The translations under genes and the position numbers were made by a program. Positions 60,381-64,000 of a stretch of 64,000 nt of DNA are shown piece by piece. Within the stretch, counting starts at the first letter, position 1; each line of letters starts with the position of its first letter. The stretch is from Gammaproteobacteria bacterium (GTDB lineage: Bacteria > Pseudomonadota > Gammaproteobacteria > Steroidobacterales > Steroidobacteraceae), in NCBI GenBank assembly GCA_028293745.1, contig JAQGOF010000223.1, positions 1 through 64,000 of the forward strand, in the 5' to 3' direction. The notes beneath the pieces are model-generated. The model searched no databases, was not told the DNA's origin, and saw only the letters and a list, made by a program, of their open reading frames with translations.

Positions 60381-61193
60381 ATGAACGCGAACTTTCGACA
60401 ATCGCCGCCGGCCACCAACGTCGCCGATAGGGGCCGTAATCGCACGGACTCAGAAGGCCGCACCACGGGCGGCAGGTCAGAGCAGTTGGCGGCCCGCCTG
60501 GAGCCATTCGATTCGTACTGGCAGGCGCCGAAGGATGTCGAGAAGGGTTTCAGCTCGTTTACAGCTTACTACCGCGCCAACTACCTGCCGCACATGCCCG
60601 CGGACCGGCAGGCGCGGATCCTGGTCATCAGCTGCGGTCCCGGTTACCTGGTCAAGATGTTGCGCGACCGCGGCTACAGCGCCGTTCTCGGCATAGATTC
60701 CGATGCGGCCAAGGTGGACATCGCGCGCAACCATCAACTTCCCTGCGAAGTCGCGCGGGCATTCGAGTTCCTGGAGGACAAACAGGCCGAGTACGACGTC
60801 ATCATTCCGGAGCAGGAGCTGAACCATCTGACTCTGGATGAGACCGTCGAGTTCCTCGCGCTGTGCCGGCGGGCATTGCGCCCCGGCGGGCGCGTGGTCG
60901 TGTACGCCATGAACGGCGCGAACCCGCTCGTGGGCTCCGAGAACCTTTCACATAATATCGATCACTTCTATAACGTGACCGATTACAGCCTGGGGCAGAT
61001 CCTGCAGCTCGCGGGCTTCGCGCAGGTGCGCACCTTCGCGTTGAAGTTGTATGTCTTCTGGAAGAATCCGCTGAATTACGTGGGCCTGGCGGTGACCGCC
61101 ACACTCGAGGGAATCTTCCGTGTTATCTTCGTGCTCTACGGCAAGAAGGTCAGAATCCTCAGCAAGAAGGTGGCCGCCGTCGCGAGTGTCTGA
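60381..61193 (+). CDS. SAM-dependent methyltransferase
   Basis: Class I methyltransferase of 270 aa. After a polar N-terminus of about 35 residues come RILVISCGPGYLVKML (motif I), LGIDSDAAKVDIARN with the acidic residue for the ribose, DVIIPEQELNHLTLDETVEFL (motif IV) and LRPGGRVVVYAMNGANP. A hydrophobic C-terminal stretch (YVGLAVTATLEGIFRVIFVLYG) may bind the membrane or a lipid-linked substrate. Starts at 60372 or 60366 are also in frame; 60381 is preferred because GGGGA lies eight bases upstream. It is followed by the second MBOAT/SGNH pair on the same strand. Confidence 0.84.
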   Translation: MNANFRQSPPATNVADRGRNRTDSEGRTTGGRSEQLAARLEPFDSYWQAPKDVEKGFSSFTAYYRANYLPHMPADRQARILVISCGPGYLVKMLRDRGYSAVLGIDSDAAKVDIARNHQLPCEVARAFEFLEDKQAEYDVIIPEQELNHLTLDETVEFLALCRRALRPGGRVVVYAMNGANPLVGSENLSHNIDHFYNVTDYSLGQILQLAGFAQVRTFALKLYVFWKNPLNYVGLAVTATLEGIFRVIFVLYGKKVRILSKKVAAVASV

Positions 61194-61253
61194 GTTCGCG
61201 CATGACCGCGGCACGGCGTGCGCGCAGCGCGCGCCGCGCGGATAGTCCAGTCG

Positions 61254-62714
61254 ATGCTGTTCAACTCTGCAGATTACGCATTGTTTCTGCCGCTCGTGCT
61301 GCTCGTGTACGCGTTACTGCGGCGAGCCGGGCTGCGCGCGCAGAATGCCTGGCTGCTGACGGCCAGCTATGTGTTCTACGGGTGGTGGGACTGGCGGTTT
61401 CTCGGCCTGTTGTTCGGCACCACGCTGAACGATTACCTCGTAGGTCTCGGGCTCGAGCGGACCACGCAGCCGAGCCGGCGGCGCGCGCTGATCCTTCTGA
61501 GCATCGGCGTCAACCTCGGCGTCCTCGGTTTCTTCAAGTACTACAACTTCTTCGTGGCTTCCCTGATCGATGCGTTCGCCGGCATAGGCGTGCAGCTGCA
61601 GGCGCCCACGCTCAAGGTGATACTGCCGGTTGGAATCAGCTTTTATACCTTTCAGGCGCTTACCTACACCATCGCGGTCTATCGGCGCGAGATCCGGGCC
61701 ACGCGCGATGCGATCGGTTTCTTCGCCTACGTCGCGTTCTTTCCGCAGCTGGTTGCAGGTCCGATCGAGCGCGCGCGGCATCTGCTGCCGCAATTCTTCA
61801 CTCCCAGAGTCATCGAGCCCGAAGCATTTGCCAGCGGGCTGCGCCAGATGTTGTGGGGATTCTTCTGCAAGCTGGTCGTCGCGGACAACTGCGCGACGGT
61901 GGTCAACGGAATCTTCAATCACGCAGCTCCACTGCCCGGCAGCATCATGCTGCTGGGCTCCGTGTTGTTTGCGTTCCAGATCTACGCGGATTTCTCCGGG
62001 TACTCGCACATAGCGCTCGGCACGGCCCGGTTGTTCGGATTCGAGCTCATGCAGAACTTCGCGACACCTTATTTCTCGCAGAGCCACCCCGAATTCTGGC
62101 GGCGCTGGCACATTTCGCTGTCAACATGGTTTCGCGACTACGTCTACATCCCGCTGGGCGGCAACCGGGCCTCAAAGCCGCGCCAGGCGCTCAATCTGCT
62201 GGTCACGTTCACGTTGAGCGGCCTGTGGCACGGCGCAAACTGGACCTTCATCGTGTGGGGAGTCCTCAACGGACTGTATGTCATCCCGCGTGTCTTCATC
62301 GGCGAGCCATTGGCGCGGCCCGCCAGCTCGCCCAGGTTCTTTGTCAGGGCGCCGACGATCGCGCTACGGATCGTGGTGACATTCGCGCTGACCGTGGTTG
62401 CCTGGATTTTCTTCCGCTCGCCGACCATTGCCGGCGCGTGGACCGTGTTGCGGGAAATCGCATCGCCCTCACTGTTCAGCAGTCCGCTGGCAGGGCTGCG
62501 TTCCATGTACCTGCTCAGCACCGTTGGCTATGCGGGTGTCGCGATTGCCTTCCTGCTGGCGATGGAATGGTGGCAGCGTGACAAGAAGTACGCGCTCGAG
62601 CTCGGCGAGCGGGCGGCGCTGCTCACCTGGCCGGCGTGCGCGCTCGTATTCGTGCTCACGTTGTTGTTCCGCTACACCGGCGCGTCGCTGGATTTCATCT
62701 ACTTCCAGTTCTGA
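61254..62714 (+). CDS. MBOAT O-acyltransferase (AlgI-like), copy 2
   Basis: Membrane O-acyltransferase of 486 aa beginning MLFNSADYALFLPLVLLVY. AlgI motifs in order: FFKYYNFF, LPVGISFYTFQALTYTIAVY, FFPQLVAGPIERARHLLPQF, the HPEFWRRWHISLSTWFRDYV signature and the catalytic histidine in SGLWHGANWTFIVWG. It passes acyl groups across the membrane for the adjacent SGNH protein. It is clearly related to the copy at 21670 but has diverged, so the two may act on different positions of the polymer. The ATG at 61254 is chosen over the GTG-region start at 61218 because it aligns with copy 1. Confidence 0.93.
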   Translation: MLFNSADYALFLPLVLLVYALLRRAGLRAQNAWLLTASYVFYGWWDWRFLGLLFGTTLNDYLVGLGLERTTQPSRRRALILLSIGVNLGVLGFFKYYNFFVASLIDAFAGIGVQLQAPTLKVILPVGISFYTFQALTYTIAVYRREIRATRDAIGFFAYVAFFPQLVAGPIERARHLLPQFFTPRVIEPEAFASGLRQMLWGFFCKLVVADNCATVVNGIFNHAAPLPGSIMLLGSVLFAFQIYADFSGYSHIALGTARLFGFELMQNFATPYFSQSHPEFWRRWHISLSTWFRDYVYIPLGGNRASKPRQALNLLVTFTLSGLWHGANWTFIVWGVLNGLYVIPRVFIGEPLARPASSPRFFVRAPTIALRIVVTFALTVVAWIFFRSPTIAGAWTVLREIASPSLFSSPLAGLRSMYLLSTVGYAGVAIAFLLAMEWWQRDKKYALELGERAALLTWPACALVFVLTLLFRYTGASLDFIYFQF

Positions 62715-62715
62715 T

Positions 62716-63729
62716 ATGTCTGCTCCCGATATCACCGCCGCCGGGATGACGAGATCGTTCTCGTGGCTGCGGCTGTGCTCGCAGTGCCTGGTGGCGCTCG
62801 CGTTGTTTGTCGGCGCCAACGTCTATACGTACGAGACATCGGGCTTCTTCCAACGCGAGCACGAGTACACGGGAATCGTCAGTAGAATCGCCGACCACAA
62901 GAACGTCCGGGTCGTGTTTGCCGGCGACTCGCATTTCGCCGTGCCGCTCAACGTATATCTCAATAACGACCCGGCCGGGCCCGCGTACAGCGTTGCTTAC
63001 GCTGGTGACTCGCTCAGGGAGTGCTTTGCGAAGTTACGTCACGTTCTCGCGACTACGCCGGGCATCGACACACTGATCGTGACCGCGGATCCTCACATGT
63101 TTGCCAAGGGCCGGCTCGAGTCATCCAACCGGTCCTTCGCAGATCGGTATTTCATCGAGGCCTGGGACCGCTCCGGCGTGCAGCACAACTTGTGGTCGGC
63201 GATGCTGCAGCAGGTGCCGTTGTTCAGCGAGGATTATCTGCAGTACTTCCGGAGGGACCTGGGTGCCCTGCTCACGCATTCGACGCGAGACGCCAGAGCC
63301 GGGGGCGACCCGCTGGCCTGGAGCCGCCTCACCGACGCAGAGCGGATGATGGAGGCTGTGGAGACGGGACGGGGCGACCACGACGGGATTGGAACCGTTG
63401 CGCAGCCGTTCACGTGGTACGCACGAATTCTCGATCTGGCGCGCGCCAGGCACGTGCGGGTCATCGCGGCGCGTTTCCCGGTTCATCCGGGCTACGCCGC
63501 GCAAGCGCCCGCGGCGAAGGTGGCAGAGATTGATTCGTTCCTGCTGAAGTCGGGCGTAGCCCAGATCATCGATCTTCGGGATGCGTTGACCGACCCGAAG
63601 GACTTCGGGGATCCGGATCACGTCAACGAGGCCGGTGCGGCGCCGCTCGTGAAGATCCTGGAGCAGAAGCTGCAGCAGCCGCTGATTTTGCGGCAACCGG
63701 CCGTGGTAGTTCAACGGTTCGACCGTTAA
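62716..63729 (+). CDS. Membrane-anchored SGNH hydrolase-like acyltransferase partner, copy 2
   Basis: Protein of 337 aa with one membrane segment (about 17-38) and a periplasmic SGNH-like domain: VVFAGDSHFAVPL with Ser72, VTADPHMFAKG, and FGDPDHVNEAGAAPL with the Asp/His pair near the C-terminus. The likely role is to accept acyl groups from the MBOAT protein, whose stop is one base before this ATG, and to pass them to the polysaccharide. Sequence similarity to copy 1 (23066) is limited to the catalytic blocks. Its stop codon overlaps that of the convergent epimerase gene by 4 bases. Confidence 0.85.
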   Translation: MSAPDITAAGMTRSFSWLRLCSQCLVALALFVGANVYTYETSGFFQREHEYTGIVSRIADHKNVRVVFAGDSHFAVPLNVYLNNDPAGPAYSVAYAGDSLRECFAKLRHVLATTPGIDTLIVTADPHMFAKGRLESSNRSFADRYFIEAWDRSGVQHNLWSAMLQQVPLFSEDYLQYFRRDLGALLTHSTRDARAGGDPLAWSRLTDAERMMEAVETGRGDHDGIGTVAQPFTWYARILDLARARHVRVIAARFPVHPGYAAQAPAAKVAEIDSFLLKSGVAQIIDLRDALTDPKDFGDPDHVNEAGAAPLVKILEQKLQQPLILRQPAVVVQRFDR

Positions 63730-64000
63730 AGGAACCCGTTCGCTGCGTACCACTGCGAGGTCTTGCGCGCGCCTTCGCGGAATCCAACCTGCGGCTTGAA
63801 CCCAAGAAGCTTTTGCGCCTGGGCAGTCGAGAAGCTGAATGACTTGCGGAAGAAGTCGAGCCGCCGCCGGTGCAACGGCGGTTTCAGGCCGAGGGGGCTG
63901 AACGTCGACTCGAACGCGAACGCCGCCAGCACGAATGGCCACATCGGCGCGCGAAGCACGCTCTTCTTGCTACCCAGGGCCTCGCTCACAGCCGACACCA
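63726..64000 (-). CDS. NAD-dependent epimerase/dehydratase, C-terminal part (5' end outside window)
   Basis: The open frame continues beyond base 64000, so only the last 91 or so residues are seen. The segment FSTAQAQKLLGFKPQVGFREG followed by ARKTSQWYAANGFL is the standard C-terminal pattern of extended short-chain dehydrogenase/reductases that interconvert nucleotide sugars, where a helix with the K-x-LG-(F/Y)-x-P motif precedes the end. LRRAPMWPFVLAAFAFE-like helices before it fit the 3-beta-HSD/epimerase branch with a membrane-associated helix. Substrate cannot be told from this piece. Confidence 0.75.
   Translation of the reverse strand, partial: VSAVSEALGSKKSVLRAPMWPFVLAAFAFESTFSPLGLKPPLHRRRLDFFRKSFSFSTAQAQKLLGFKPQVGFREGARKTSQWYAANGFL

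Noticed and set aside
1-64000. tRNA, rRNA, CRISPR arrays, insertion sequences, prophage or integrase genes
   Set aside because: None was recognised; repeats found are short and local, and no transposase-like frame was seen.

Overview
This is a G+C-rich bacterial chromosomal window from what looks like a Gram-negative proteobacterium. It encodes an outer-membrane polysaccharide export protein, a beta-barrel, lipoproteins with clear lipoboxes and a sigma-54 activator. The combination of a PrsR-like response regulator, a polysaccharide export protein, an outer-membrane barrel, a chain-length determinant, a tyrosine autokinase and an MCGI-type amidotransferase is typical of exopolysaccharide loci associated with the exosortase A (XrtA/PEP-CTERM) system in beta- and gammaproteobacteria. 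No exosortase and no PEP-CTERM protein was recognised here, so that association rests on family resemblance. The species cannot be named from the sequence.

Layout. 1-10521: the start of a hybrid NRPS-PKS (leftward, cut by the window edge), a CelD/BioF2-type GNAT, an acyltransferase-3/SGNH protein, a JmjC/cupin-like oxygenase and a phosphopantetheinyl transferase. 10575-16059: a PrsR-like sigma-54 activator, a lipoprotein behind a class I cyclic-di-GMP riboswitch, the initiating sugar-phosphate transferase and a putative polymerase. 16205-24073: two further acyltransferase-3 proteins, a secreted hydrolase-like protein, a radical SAM protein and an MBOAT/SGNH pair. 24132-33181: a leftward operon of four GT4 glycosyltransferases, autokinase, chain-length determinant, outer-membrane barrel and export protein. 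33532-44774: a long leftward run with two GT39-type membrane glycosyltransferases, three GT2 enzymes, a PIG-L-like protein, a flippase, a large lipoprotein and a methyltransferase. 44914-64000: a GINT1-like protein, three more GT4 enzymes, a second PIG-L deacetylase, a PhyH oxygenase, a GDSL hydrolase, an SMR-like protein, two membrane proteins, a fourth acyltransferase-3, an amidotransferase, a methyltransferase, a second MBOAT/SGNH pair and the 3' end of an epimerase gene.

How the genes fit together (inference). The polyprenyl glycosylphosphotransferase loads the first sugar. GT4 and GT2 enzymes extend the repeat unit, a flippase and polymerase move and join it, and the chain-length determinant, autokinase, export protein and barrel control length and export. 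At least four acyltransferase-3 proteins, two MBOAT/SGNH pairs, a GNAT, deacetylases, an amidotransferase and methyltransferases suggest a heavily decorated polymer. The NRPS-PKS and its PPTase may supply an acyl or lipopeptidyl group or a separate metabolite. Regulation probably combines sigma-54 activation with c-di-GMP sensing, the latter through a riboswitch whose leader carries three mutually pairing segments.

No tRNA, rRNA, CRISPR array, insertion sequence or integrase was seen.
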